A stretch of DNA of 64,000 bases from Durusdinium trenchii (GCA_963970005.1 CAXAMN010003758.1:62001-126000); one strand, 5' to 3'; numbered from the stretch's first letter, positions 8,930 to 19,519 are shown. The notes: generated by a model not told the origin, from the sequence alone. Numbers and translations: made by a program.

Positions 8930-11607
8930 TTGCCATGGAATTTGCGGTAGAGCTTTACCTGGTCTTCGAATGCTGCATAGTCCGGGTCACGATGTCGTGG
9001 GTACATATCGAAAAGGATATCTAAGTTGCCTGTACGCTGCAAGCCCATCTGGCGACCCATCGTGGCTCTCAGCCTTCGTCTGAGTGGTGGTGCTAGACCC
9101 ATGGCCTGGTGTCCCCAACTGATTCCCGAGACAATGCTGCCCTTATAGATCTTCAACTGTATTGCTCTGTTGGGGATCTTCAGGGAATTCAACTTGACAT
9201 TCTTTCTGCCAGCTTTTCTTCGTCTTGCTTTAATCGTCTGGATGCGACGAAGACGGCCTGCTGTGCAGTCGATGCCGAGGTCCCTCATCACGTCGTGCAC
9301 CTTTGGGCCTCCCTCTGGGAGTTGCTCAGCCAAGATCTTCTTGACCGTGGCATTGGAGACAATGAAGCCGGTCTTTTGCTCTGAGACTTTCAGGTTGTCC
9401 TTTTCAAGTTCGGCTTTCACACAGGCATAGGCATTGATTGCTATCCTTGCTGCATTATGCGGGTCTTTGTCAACAACATCGAAACTGAAGTCGTCAATCC
9501 AGAGGTCTGAATGCAGCTGCGGAAATCGTTTGTGAAAAGCCTTGAGAGCTCTCTGCAAATAAACCTTTGCAGCTAATGGAGCCTGTGTGTCTCCTGCAAG
9601 GATTCCGTGAGTCGCCCACAAAGGCGCTGAGGCTTCGCCTTCCGCCTCCAGGATTCTCTGCCCAGTATAGACCTGCATTGCGAGTGCAGCATGTGTTGCC
9701 GGGTAGCTCGACTCTAGCCATCTTTGCGCCAGTTGTGCCAGGCTGATCCTATCATAGAAGTTTGAGAGGTCCAGGAGCGCGGAGATGACCGTGCGCTTGT
9801 GCGCTGCATGGTGTTCGGTCATAAAGGACCTTTTGAGCGCCACTTGCAAACACTCAGTTCCAGGGACCGCTCTCTCCCATGGGTACTCAGACTGGATGTT
9901 GCTGGACCAGCGTTTGGTGAGATCACTTCGTAGTTTACACCAAAGCCTGTACATGGTTGCTACCAATGCAATTGGTCTTTCAATGGCGGTGCTCTTTGGG
10001 ATCAAAGCAATCAGCGAAGCCTTCCATTGATTTGGGATCATGGACTGCTCTTCTACCGTCTGGAAAAAGGCTCTCAGGTCCTTCATTGCCTCTCTGGGAA
10101 GAGAGCGCAGAAAGTCAAAACCCAGCCCGTCCAGTCCAGGTGCCTTGATTGCTAGCGTCTTGATGGTTTTCCAAATGTGCCCATCAGAAAGAAAAGGCAG
10201 GGTTTTTGCCTCTTCCTGGCCCTTGCTAATGAGCTGCTCCATGCACGGAATGAGGATCTGCCGTGTTTGGACCTTCCAGATTTCACCCCACTGCTTAACT
10301 CGCATGGGCATCCGCAAAGCTCTAGGTTGATCTTGGAAAGGCCGGAGGTATGGCATCTCATCTCTCTTCAACGTGCGGTACAGGCCCCTACACCCTGACT
10401 GGGATGCAGTGGTAAGCCATTGCCTGTACTCTTCAGTCTCTCTTTGGAAGGTTTCAGCTTGGTGCAATTCTCTTTGTTGTTGTGCATAGTTGAGGAGGAC
10501 ATGGATATGCTCATCCCCATGCTGGTACCACAACATTTCAAATAAACTCTGAAAACCTTGCAAGGACACAGTTGCCTCCGCATGCCAATGTTCTTGAATC
10601 TTCCAGCCTAATTTTTGCAGCTGCGCTTGATGGTGTGGTTCTCTCCCCACATGGTGAAGCAACTGCTGAAGGCGAAGTTCAAGCTGATTCCAGAAAGCCA
10701 TGCTACCTCTCTTCCACAGCCATGGTTTGCTGACATCGTGGAGCGGTCTTTGCACAAACTGCAACGTGAGCCCTCTACCTCCATGAGGTTCTTCAAGTTG
10801 CTGCAAAACATACCGTTCAATGCGATTGTAAATGGTGCCAGCTTGTGTCGTCAGAGGGTCAGTGACATGATCCAACCACTTGACAGTGGTGTCCTGTGGG
10901 TCGACTTGGTGCCACGTGACAACCGGGCTCTGCAGTTTGGGAGCCGGTCCAAACTTGGTCAACTGTTGAACTGCAATCTCATCAAAATGTCCAGCTAGCC
11001 GAAACTGTAGCATGGCGTGGGGCTTGAAAGGGACCATCCATTTTGCCTCAACTTTCAAATCTGCAACAAGCGGCGTCGAAACTAACGCCCAGTCCAGCTC
11101 ATTTCCCGTGTTGCACGTTTCCTCATGTGTGGCAAGAATTTGCACTTGCATGTGCTGGGCCATGGTGGTCGTCATGAAAACCTCCGGAGCCACATTGAAA
11201 TCACCCATGATGATCACCTGCTTCTGGAGGCTGGTGACAAAAGCTAGCAAACCTGCCCACAATGTTGCATTGGTGGGGCCTTGGATGCCCTCTCCACACT
11301 TGAAATACGCCATGATCAACACTAGTTCACAACCGTCAAAGTTCCAGCTGACTGCAAACCAGCCGCAACCGTCCACAAGTTGCTCTTGGACATAGTGGAA
11401 ATGCAAATGCTGCGGAAAAAGCATCATCATGCCCCCATTTGTGCCCCCTTTGGGACTCTCCGCTGCCGGAGCTCCCATGGCTCCAAAGCCTCTAGCCGTC
11501 ATCCACTGTAGCATTTTCCGATGGTCTTCGGGTCCAAGATGAGTCTCAACCACGAAAATTGGCTGTCGTGGTCGGCCCACCAGCCATTGACGGACCTGCT
11601 GGCCCAT
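8728..11607 (-). CDS. LINE ORF: EEP endonuclease and reverse transcriptase, 959 codons
   Basis: Residues 1-210 form an EEP (AP-endonuclease-like) domain: catalytic Glu in FVVETHLG (about 21), MGDFNVAPE (134-142), LDWALVS (171-177) and KPHAML (195-200). The reverse transcriptase follows: KAPGLDGLGFDFL (488-500), ERPIALVATMYRLWCKL (543-559), motif A LLDLSNFYDRI (611-621), motif B GILAGDTQAPLAA (668-680) and motif C LWIDDFSFD (702-710), where the usual Tyr before the Asp pair region is Trp. The endonuclease nicks target DNA and the RT copies element RNA at the nick. The start is ATG at 11607, six bases after the TAA of the protease-like ORF in the same frame. The last residues before 8728 are out of frame with the true continuation. 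Confidence 0.85.
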   Translation of the reverse strand: MGQQVRQWLVGRPRQPIFVVETHLGPEDHRKMLQWMTARGFGAMGAPAAESPKGGTNGGMMMLFPQHLHFHYVQEQLVDGCGWFAVSWNFDGCELVLIMAYFKCGEGIQGPTNATLWAGLLAFVTSLQKQVIIMGDFNVAPEVFMTTTMAQHMQVQILATHEETCNTGNELDWALVSTPLVADLKVEAKWMVPFKPHAMLQFRLAGHFDEIAVQQLTKFGPAPKLQSPVVTWHQVDPQDTTVKWLDHVTDPLTTQAGTIYNRIERYVLQQLEEPHGGRGLTLQFVQRPLHDVSKPWLWKRGSMAFWNQLELRLQQLLHHVGREPHHQAQLQKLGWKIQEHWHAEATVSLQGFQSLFEMLWYQHGDEHIHVLLNYAQQQRELHQAETFQRETEEYRQWLTTASQSGCRGLYRTLKRDEMPYLRPFQDQPRALRMPMRVKQWGEIWKVQTRQILIPCMEQLISKGQEEAKTLPFLSDGHIWKTIKTLAIKAPGLDGLGFDFLRSLPREAMKDLRAFFQTVEEQSMIPNQWKASLIALIPKSTAIERPIALVATMYRLWCKLRSDLTKRWSSNIQSEYPWERAVPGTECLQVALKRSFMTEHHAAHKRTVISALLDLSNFYDRISLAQLAQRWLESSYPATHAALAMQVYTGQRILEAEGEASAPLWATHGILAGDTQAPLAAKVYLQRALKAFHKRFPQLHSDLWIDDFSFDVVDKDPHNAARIAINAYACVKAELEKDNLKVSEQKTGFIVSNATVKKILAEQLPEGGPKVHDVMRDLGIDCTAGRLRRIQTIKARRRKAGRKNVKLNSLKIPNRAIQLKIYKGSIVSGISWGHQAMGLAPPLRRRLRATMGRQMGLQRTGNLDILFDMYPRHRDPDYAAFEDQVKLYRKFHGNWPEALAKDLVKAWNVQRDKLKSVPYPWQHAKAQLEHCNVTFWNTAGPSTSKMSGSSLDITVNLISS

Positions 11608-11613
11608 ATTACC

Positions 11614-12679
11614 TTAAGGAAGCAGCATGTCTGAAGGAACTGCCCAAACCTGAACAATTTGCTGTTTCAAGGAGTCCTGAATGCCCGGAAGCGCTCTAGG
11701 GAAAAGGCCATCATCCACCAGCCAACTCAAACCCCTGTAAAGAAACACAGCATAGAAATGTCCATGTTGGTGTTCATTGCCCGAGTGGCAAAGGTATCCA
11801 ATCACAGAAGACTGCTGTGTCCTGGTCGAGTTGCCATCTGTTGTGATTGGCAGGTTGAAGATCGATGGGACCTGCAATGGACGGTGATGCTTGGTCCAAG
11901 CCCCATCCCTTTTGGTGTATCGACCAATTTGACCTACCCACAAACCAGAGCCGTCGAATACCTGACCCTCTTGCTGATTGGCCCACTCAGCAATGAGGTG
12001 TTCAAACTCTTCAGGCCCTTCTTCTGGAGGAAAAATCAAATGAACCGGAAAAGCTCTCTTCTTAGAAACCTGCTGGTGAAAGTCGACTTGGTGGTAGCTC
12101 TGAATGACCAAAGAGGATTCCGCCAAATCAACCAACTCTTGCAAGAAATGCGAAGCATCATTTTGTTGTGAGTCATCGAATTTTGTCCAAAGAGGTTGCA
12201 ACCCAGCGAGTGTTGTCAACTGCACCACATCATCACTGAGCAGTGCTTCTTTCACCGCTGAAGCCGTTCTGCTCCATAGACGTGGGCCCTCCATGAAACT
12301 TCCCGCCCAGGCCCAAAGACGGAAAGCAGAATTTGCAAAACACCTGTTTCGAGGATTTCCCAGGCGACACTGCAGATTCTGAACCACGTAGTCCAGCGGA
12401 CTCAGTGGTCCTTGGACTTCTTCATGAACTTGGTCTTCTCCCTCACTGTCGAGCATGGAGACGTTCTGGCTCTTCTCCTGAGGCAAAAACCTCAGGCGTC
12501 CCCATCTCAGGCACGGAGTCTTCGCCCCCTTCCTGGCCTGAGCCAAAAGCCTCACAACCAGTCTCAAAAACTTCACAGCACCCCACGTGGAAGTCCTTCA
12601 AAAAGGTTGTGGAGAACCCCATGCTCACCCTGTCTGTTTCAGGGTTACCCACACTTTCTCCTTTTTGCGGCGCTCTCAA
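11614..12679 (-). CDS. LINE-encoded ubiquitin-specific-protease-like ORF
   Basis: The main open stretch (12576-11614, 320 codons from a GTG) looks like a peptidase C19 (USP) core. A Cys box GNPRNRCFANSAFRLWAW carries Cys79. A NDASHFLQELVDLAE block (139-153) matches the Q-DA-EFL helix of USPs. The His box is HGHFYAVFLYRGLSWLVDD, with His273 and Asp288/289. USPs cut ubiquitin from proteins. The start is probably further up: a second frame (12679-12443) begins with MGFSTTFLKDF and an acidic Ser/Pro/Glu linker, and joins after a frameshift near 12460. The TAA at 11614 is followed by six bases and the ATG of the endonuclease ORF. No wet evidence of activity; the assignment rests on order and spacing of the three boxes. 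Confidence 0.65.
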
Positions 12680-13493
12680 TGAGCTTGGACGCTAAGTCCT
12701 TGACCTGGGCCGAGGTGGCCTGCAGTCCTACACTGGCCATTGCAGTGATCAGCGCCTCAGGAGATAGTTCTTCGGCCGTTTCGTCAGCATCAGCTTGTTT
12801 CTCTTGCTCCAGCTGCTGGTTGTATTGTTGGGTCGTAGTTTGCAGCTCTTTTTGCGCAACTTCAATCTTCCCTTGCAGCTCTTTGAGGTCCTGCAGCAAT
12901 TGGGTGTACTGCTGCTTTACCGCATCCGCTTTTGATTGGAGGGATGCCTTCTTCTCTGAAAGCTGCTTCAAAGTGCCAACTGCTTGCTTGACCTTCGAAG
13001 CCAATGTCGGCTCCGGCTTCTCCGGCTCCACAATCTTCACAACAGCCTCTTTGAGGTCGGCTGGAAGGCTTTGTAGATGCTCTTTGATGAGTGAAGGCAG
13101 ATCCGGTGCCACTGGAGGGTCAGCCACCTGCACACCTAAGGCGGTGCACTGGTTCCTGAAAGCCTCTGGTAGGCTATCCCAGTGTTCCTTCAAGGCCTTG
13201 TGCATGTCATCAGTCTTGTTCTTTTTTGTCTTCCTTTTCCTCTGCCCGCCTGAGAGTCCCGGCGGGGGTTCCAAGAGGGCGTCCTTGTAGGACTTCTTTG
13301 GCCACTGTTGACCTTGTCCATTGAAGTTTTATTGTGCCCAAGCTACTTGCCTCTTTTGCCTTAAATCAGGCAACAAAGTCTTCTGCCAATGGGCTCCGCA
13401 CTGATTGCATTGGAGCTTGGGGTTGGCCTGGATGCGGTCCTCCCACACCCAGCTCTGCTGACATTTGGAGCAGACTCGGTAGTGTCTCCTCAT
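12645..13493 (-). CDS. LINE ORF1: zinc ribbon and coiled coil, interrupted by one TAA
   Basis: Translation from ATG at 13493 gives a zinc ribbon (VCSKCQQSW ... LQCNQCGAHW), then a TAA at 13331-13329, then in the same frame a basic stretch (GGQRKRKTKKNK), and a long Gln/Glu/Lys-rich coiled coil (about KVKQAVGTLKQLSEKKASLQ onward), ending in AAKRRKCG at 12645. Because both sides share one frame, the TAA looks like a single point stop in an originally continuous protein of ~280 residues. ORF1 proteins of LINEs form trimers through coiled coils and bind element RNA; that role is inferred from position and shape only. Confidence 0.6.
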
Positions 13494-13593
13494 TGGATCA
13501 CCTCACCGTCTTCGGACAGGCCCTTGTGCTCCTTTGTCTTATGGTGTCCGTGACGTTGATGTTGGCTCAAGTGGCTGATAGCCACTGAGCTTG

Positions 13594-13920
13594 ATGCTGA
13601 AAACGGCCTTGAGCCAGAAGAAGACCTGTATGTATAATTATATATATATATATATTATATAGAGCTCCAAATAGATTAATACGTAGATCCCCATTATTAA
13701 AACTGTGTTGGAAGCCGTTTCTATCTTTTTGGGGATCACTATATACTTGACCAATATATACCGACGGACCGGAAGTCAGAATGCTATGCTGGACCGCCGG
13801 GGATGGACAATTTTTGAACTTTTCATAGGGGATGGCGTTTTGCGGGCATTCTAACTGAAACCTGCATTTTTACAGGGTTTTTGAACTTGGGTCTTTGATA
13901 TGGCCTAAAACAGATAAACC
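13594..13920. other. AT microsatellite and gene-free spacer
   Basis: A run of TA dinucleotides lies at about 13636-13663. The rest has no coding signal. The word CATTCTAACTG at 13847-13857 also recurs around the array that follows, on both strands. Confidence 0.5.
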
Positions 13921-16250
13921 AGTGATAGCAAAGTTTGTTGAACACTGTCCTTTGTACTGGATTTATGCGTGTAAATGCCATTTCCTGCCCTGATCCAGCC
14001 GCCTATTCTCTTGCTTTTGTTTGTTTCTTGTTCAACTGTTCCCTTTTCTGTGCCTTTCGCTTTTCTTCTGTTTCCTTTCCTCGTTTCCTTAACTGTTTCC
14101 TTTCCCATTCCTTCTCCTTTCTGCTACCATGTCCCGTTCTCAGCAATTTTGTCCCTCTTCCTTTATCCTTTCCTTTCGCCTTTTTCTACCATTGTTTCCT
14201 GTTCCTTTTTCGTCTTCCTTGTCATGTCCTTCTGTTTCTCTATTCTGTATGTTTGCAGTATGCAGCATGCAAAGGCTGGGCACATATGTTGTTTTCAAAT
14301 CTATGCATGCATATACATACACTCACAGACTGACAGTTAGAATGCCTGTCTTGTTCCCACGAATTGCAGCAAGGAAGGGGGAGGAGAAACAATGGCAGGA
14401 TACTTGGACATTCTATTCTTTTCATTGTTCCATGTGCCTTTCCTCTTCCCTGTTCCTTTCCTCTTGCCTCTTTCCCTTCCTTTTGCCTCTTGCCTTTTCC
14501 TGTCTCATTGTTCTTGACATTTCATATGTTTGTGGTTGTTTGTTTTCCTGTTCCTTTTTTTGTTCCTTTCTCCTTTGTTTTGTGTCCGTTCCTTTTTACC
14601 TCTTCTGTTTCCTTTCCTCCTCCTTCTCCTTTCTGCTGCCATGTCCCATTCTTAGCAATTTTGTCCTTTTCCTGTTCCTCTTCCTTGTGCTTTCCATGTC
14701 CTTTTTCTGCAGTTGTTTCCTCTTCCTTTTTCCTCCTCCTTGTCCTGTCCTTTTGCTTGTCTACTCTGTAGGTTTGCAGCTTGCAGTGTGCAAAGGCTGG
14801 GCACGTATGTTGTCTGCATACATACACACACTCACAGACTGACAGGTAGAATGCCTGTCTTGATCCCAAAAATTGCAACAAGGAAGGAGGGAGGAGAAAC
14901 AATGACAGGAAAATTAAGACATTCTATCCTTTTCATTTTTCCACGCGCCTTTCCTCTGTTTGTTTCCTGTTCAACTGTTCCCTTTTCTGTTCCTTTCCCC
15001 CTCCTTCTCCGTTCTGCTGCCACGTCCCATTCTCAGCAATTTTGCCTTTTTCCTTGTTCCTCGTCCTTGTGCTTTCCTTTTACCTTTTTCTACCTTTGTT
15101 CCTGTTCCTGTTTCCTCTTCCTTGTCCTTTCCTTTTGTTTGTCTATCCTGTAGGTTTTGCATCGCAAAAGCTGGGCACATTTGCTGTTTCCAAATCTATG
15201 CATGCATACACCCTCCAACTCACAGACTGACAGTTAGAATGTTGGTCTTGATCCCACACATGGCAGGACAATGAAGCATCTTATTATTTTCATTGTTACA
15301 TTTACCTTTCCTCTTCCTCTTCCTTGTCCTTTCCTTTCGCCTCTTGCCTTTTTCCTGTTTCATTGCTCTTTTCCGTTCCTATTCTTTGTTTGTCTCCTGT
15401 TCAACTGTTCCCTTTTCTCGTCATTCCCTTTTTCCTGTGTTCTTTCCTTTTCTCCTTTTTCTGTTTCCTTTCTCTTTTTTGCATTTTTATACCATGTCTT
15501 CATGTTCTTTGATCCTCTTTCTTGTCCTTTACTTTTGTTTGTCTATTCTGGAGGTTTGCAGTTTGCAGCATGCAAAGGCTGAGCACATATGCTGTTACTG
15601 TTTGGCAAATCTAGCATGGACAAACACACTCACAGACTGACAGTTAGAATGCCAGTCTTGATCCCCAAAATTCCAACAAGGAAGGGAGGGAGGAGAAGCA
15701 ATTGCATGACAATTGGACATTCTATCCTTTTCATTGTTCCGTGTGCCTTCCCTCTTCCTTTTTCCATTCCTCTTGCCTCTTTCCTTTCTTTTGCCTTTAT
15801 TTGCTTCCTGTTCCTCCTAAGAGCATCCGATCCTTTTCATTGTTGCGCATTTTGCCTTTCCTATTCAGAACTCTTTTCTTTTCGTGTTGCATCTTTTCTT
15901 TTCCTGTCTCATTGTAATTTTTCCTTTCCACTTTATTCTGTGTCCTGTCCTCTTTTCCTTGTCTGGTTCCTTTCTCCTTCCTTCTGTTTTCTGCTGCCAT
16001 GTCCCGGTCTTAGCCATTGTTTCCTTTTCCTTGTTCCTCTTCCTTGTCCTCTCATTTTCTGTGCCTTTCCTTTCCTATTCCTTGTGCCTTTATCTTTTTC
16101 CGTGTCCTGTTCCTTTCCCTTTCCTCTTCTGCTTCCTCTCCTGTGTTTTTGTTTCCTTTCTGCTTCCATGTCTTGTTCTTTACCAATTGTTTCCTGTTCC
16201 TTTTTCCTCTTCTTTGTCCTTTCCTTTTGTTTGTCTATTCTGTAAAAGCT
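13920..16250 (+). repeat. pyrimidine-rich tandem array with ~390-510-base composite units
   Basis: Long C/T-rich tracts (TTCCTTTTCCTC types) alternate with a conserved junction module. The module reads ...GTCTATTCTGTAGGTTTGCAG, GCAAAGGCTGGGCACATATG, a CATACACACACTCACAGACTG word, CAGTTAGAATGCCTGTCTTG, CAACAAGGAAGG and AGGAGAAACAATG. The word CAG(T/G)TAGAATG sits at 14334, 14844, 15231 and 15641, so the units are about 510, 387 and 410 bases; a partial unit ends near 16250. All three + frames stay open for long stretches and give Phe/Ser/Pro/Leu-rich translations; these are repeat artefacts. Confidence 0.85.
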
Positions 16251-16286
16251 GTGGCATTCAAAGTGTTTTCTTGCTATCTTTGGCGG

Positions 16287-16479
16287 CATTCTATCTTCGA
16301 AGAAATCCTGGTGTTTCCTTGCAGTTTCGAGATTTTTCAACATGCACACCCTGGATCAGCATTCTAACTGGCCAGACCCCAGCATTCTAACTGTCCATTT
16401 CTGTTGGCCAAAAAACATTTGGGGACGGCATTCTATCTTACTATGGATAAATCTTGAACAAAAAGAGGCATTCTATCTT
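16287..16479 (+). repeat. cluster of CATTCTATCTT / CATTCTAACTG words
   Basis: The related 11-base words start at 16287, 16360, 16383, 16429 and 16469, usually after a G(G/A)(G/A)C(G)G or AG. They are the reverse complement of the CAGTTAGAATG word in each unit of the array to the left. No coding frame is supported here. Confidence 0.6.
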
Positions 16480-16489
16480 CCAGTCTGCC

Positions 16490-18510
16490 GGTATAATCCT
16501 TATCAAACATAATGATAAGACAACCCAAGCTGACTCCGGGCCCAGGCATTCCCCACATATTCCCTTTGGGGAATTCTCGGATCGAACATGGCATCTTGTT
16601 GGTTGGAGTCATGTGGCTTCAAAGGAAGTTGTGCCCTAGAGTGGAGAACATTTCTTTGATTCCGGCCTTGATTGGCTGCGGATCAAAACCTCTGCGTGGT
16701 CGTTGAACATTTCCGATATTCTGTGCATTGACAAAACTTTGCCCATCTCCCGGAGACTCATAAGTTGCGCACATCAGTTGCGGGAGTTTCTTCCGCTGCG
16801 GGAGGTTTCTCTCAAATTTCAGATCCAAGAGATTGTGCTGGGGATTCGATTGTGTATCTATTGGGAAGCCTTCACTCGTACTTCGCTTGGATGAGTCGCC
16901 ATCAGAGTTCGAATGAAGATGGACAATGGAGATGGGAAGATCCGAAAGTCAATATGAAACTCCAGGATGGTTGGGTATAGCTGTCTCTATACATTGGCCA
17001 ACCATGTAATCATGTTGCTGACGGTCTGTTTTCGTTGTGGGCATGTCCCTCTTTGAAAGAATTGCGGTGGTTTTGTGGAGGTTGATGGTGACAGTGGTGG
17101 CTCTGGTGACCTCTTCCTCTATGCAGATAGCATCAAGGCACGTGGCTTTCATTCTTGCAGCTAGAAAGGTTGTTGCAAATCTTTAAACACGAGATTTACA
17201 TTTGGACAGTACATGTATTTGGGAGAGGCAAACGTATGCAAGTGAAAAGTAATGCAGTAATGTGGTCTGTGATTGATTGGGGATTTGTGAACTCACCAAA
17301 GCTGCACGTTATCTCACTTAAATACCCAGGGTCCTCGTGGCCTAAACCTAAAAACACCTAAAACAAGCTTGAATCCATGTGGGTTCCCTGAAAATTTTAG
17401 ACCCAATCTTTTGCAAGTGCATCTTTAGGACTGCCCCTCTAAACCCCCAGAAAGACACGAGAAAAACCTCTTGGAGGACCCCAAGCTGCGGAGCGCGGCC
17501 AAGCTCTTCGGTCTCAAGCGGCTCGGTGGAAGGCTACGGGTACGGTAGCATGAGTATGAGGATGAGGATGACATGTATTTTGTTGTTGATGTTTCTTCTT
17601 TAAATTATAGAGTCTCACTGCCAGTATATGCGACGATGAGTTCGAAGACGGAGCTCTGTGGATCACCCATTGACACGCTCCCAAGGAACCAACAAAGAAT
17701 TAAGTTCGACATCGAGGACAGTGGTTGCAGATTCACATGAACCAGAAGGAAAACTTTTTGCATCCTGCTTCGAGAGTTGCTCATTTCTCCCACCAATTTC
17801 GGACCAGCTCAGCCTTTGGCGGGGCACAGATACCAGCCTAGTTCAACCCAGCCTCACCCTGAGTTGGTTGGTCACTCATCTTTGCAAACACGTGACCAAT
17901 GGAATTCACCGAAGCCGGAGAGCACCGAGTGCGGAAGCGTCGCATGTCATGCCGAAGCTTCGGGCTGGCTCCCTGTTTGAAGGAGCCCTTGAGCCAAAGA
18001 AAAAGCCGTTTGGCCATCAATGTGGGGGTCCTGAGCCTGGTTGATTTTGAAGTGCTTTTTCAAACGGTGAGTTGACACCATATGCAAACACCTCCAACCT
18101 GCAAGCAGTGCAGGTCATGCCTTTAAAAGACGAGGCACCCGGCACCCGCAACATTTTTCTGCAGGGTATATACATATATATTACTATATAGTCCTGAAAG
18201 TTGAGTGGAGTACATATGAATAGCATTGAATAGCAGACAATGTCGATTGGTCTCGTGTTTGGGCCAAGAACTACCCACTTCAGGCTTGCAGCCTTGAAAA
18301 CACCAAGAAGACACGACACGTTCCACTGCAACGCTCAACCTGCGACCTTCTTTTCCGCGCCCGTTGCCAGGACGACCGAGACCGACCCAGGAGCCGGAGC
18401 CGCGGCCGGAGGCCAGAAACAGAAGCATGGACAGGACGAAAGAAAGAAGAGGAGAATGAACTTGAGGACAGCAGAAGGTTAGACAGGACAGAAAATGGCA
18501 GGAAAGCGTG
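16490..18510. other. no supported gene
   Basis: Several short frames but no motif or consistent splice signals. A few short purine-rich words (GGATGAGGATGA near 17550) occur. It may be intron or intergenic DNA. Confidence 0.3.
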
Positions 18511-18552
18511 GGAAGGAAGGGAAGGGAAGGGAAGGGAAGGGAAGGGAAGGGA
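18511..18552 (+). repeat. (GGGAA)n microsatellite
   Basis: GGGAAGGGAA repeats for about eight units directly before the hairpin-rich repeat at 18.58 kb. Confidence 0.9.
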
Positions 18553-18579
18553 GACTGAAGCATGTGTGTGGTGTGTGTC

Positions 18580-19010
18580 GCCTTTTGGTGTAACTCAGCA
18601 GGGGCACACGGCATCCATGACCCATCGTATGCAACGAAGCTACGGTCCTGGATGGGAGAGGAAGGCTGATCACCTTCCGGTACCTGCAGTTTGTGAATGT
18701 TCTAACCACTCTCCAATCGTAGAGGTCCTCAGGCTGTTGCAGGATGATACAGGTCTGCAGACGTGCGCTTGCCGCTCGCTCGTCGCTTTTCGGAGTCGTT
18801 TTGCACCTTCGGAAGCCCTGGAACTTGAGAGTTCTTGACTTCATGACTTTGAGTTGAGTCCTCTCACACTTGAGCAGTTGTGGCACCGTGGAGGTAGTTA
18901 GACCCACTTACAACTTGCTGGTTACTTAGGCAGTTTTTCACGTAGGCTTCTTCAGGGCAAGTGGCTTTCAATTTCAGTACACAACATCTCGAGTGTGTGT
19001 GAGTGTTGCA
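18580..19010 (+). repeat. hairpin-rich repeat family, copy 1
   Basis: The copy starts with GCAGGGGCACAC, as in the copies at 35.6, 37.0, 60.7 and 61.7 kb. Hairpin I has arms CATCCATGACC (18612-18622) and GGTCCTGGATG (18644-18654), 11 pairs with one mismatch, around a 21-base loop containing CAACGAAGCTA. Hairpin II is GGAAGG-CTGATCA-CCTTCC, then GTACCTGCAG. Further on GGTCTGCAGACGTGCGCTTG and CTTAGGC match the other copies, and GAACT-TGAG-AGTTC matches a hairpin of copy 3 with different pairs. Stem sequences differ from other copies while pairing is kept. The 3' half is longer than in copy 3 through a ~100-base insertion. No coding frame. Confidence 0.7.
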
Positions 19011-19519
19011 ATTGAGGGTCGGGGGTGCAATCAGACGGGCGCGCTGATGATGGAACTGGAACCAGCAGAAGGGAAATCTGCAAAAGAGCCCTTGTGGGAC
19101 TTAACGCAAGTAAAGAACCTTGTCAGACTGTAGATTTGCTTGTGTGAAGCAAAAAACCTTTAGACAGATCAGATGTTTTGTTGATTTTTTGCCAGATATT
19201 TTGTTTGCTTTGTTTTATGTTCCTCCGTGATCGTTGATCCTTCGTCAAACAATGTGTCGCTAGGGGTGCCCTCCATACTGGACCCTCTCTTGGTGTGCCT
19301 GGTGCACAGGTCTCCGAGTCGCAGCCCTCCCAAACGAAGGCCGGGGGAAGTGGGGAGAAAAACGGACGTGACCCTCTAGTTCTCACAGCTTTTTGTGAAT
19401 TGTAGTGTTTTTTTCCTAACACATGCGCCGGCCGGTCGGGATGCACCAAGTCGTGCCTCAGTTCCAACATGCTGAACGCTGAACGCTTCCATTTGCACCG
19501 GGACGCCTCGCGCCCGTTC

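Larger units (their letters stand above)
7065..13493 (-). mobile_element. LINE-type non-LTR retrotransposon, nearly complete
   Basis: Read 5' to 3' on the - strand the element holds: a zinc ribbon plus coiled-coil ORF1 (13493-12645); a ubiquitin-specific-protease-like ORF (about 12679-11614); an AP-endonuclease-like (EEP) and reverse transcriptase ORF (11607-8728); a CCHC-containing section in a shifted frame (8929-8258); and a tail with repeated CxxC motifs (about 8330-7065). Such elements copy themselves by target-primed reverse transcription. This copy has at least one stop in ORF1 and several frameshifts, so it is probably inactive as it stands, although the 959-codon core is uninterrupted. 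No target-site duplication or tail was identified, so outer limits are coding limits only. Confidence 0.85.

Noticed and set aside
13556-13571. TTGGCTCAAG, another partial spliced-leader match
   Set aside because: Only ten bases match and it lies upstream of the antisense LINE, so chance is the better explanation.
14000-16250. Long Phe/Ser/Pro/Leu-rich open frames that look like membrane proteins
   Set aside because: They are translations of C/T-rich tandem repeats; frames are open in all three phases and follow repeat units, not a protein family.
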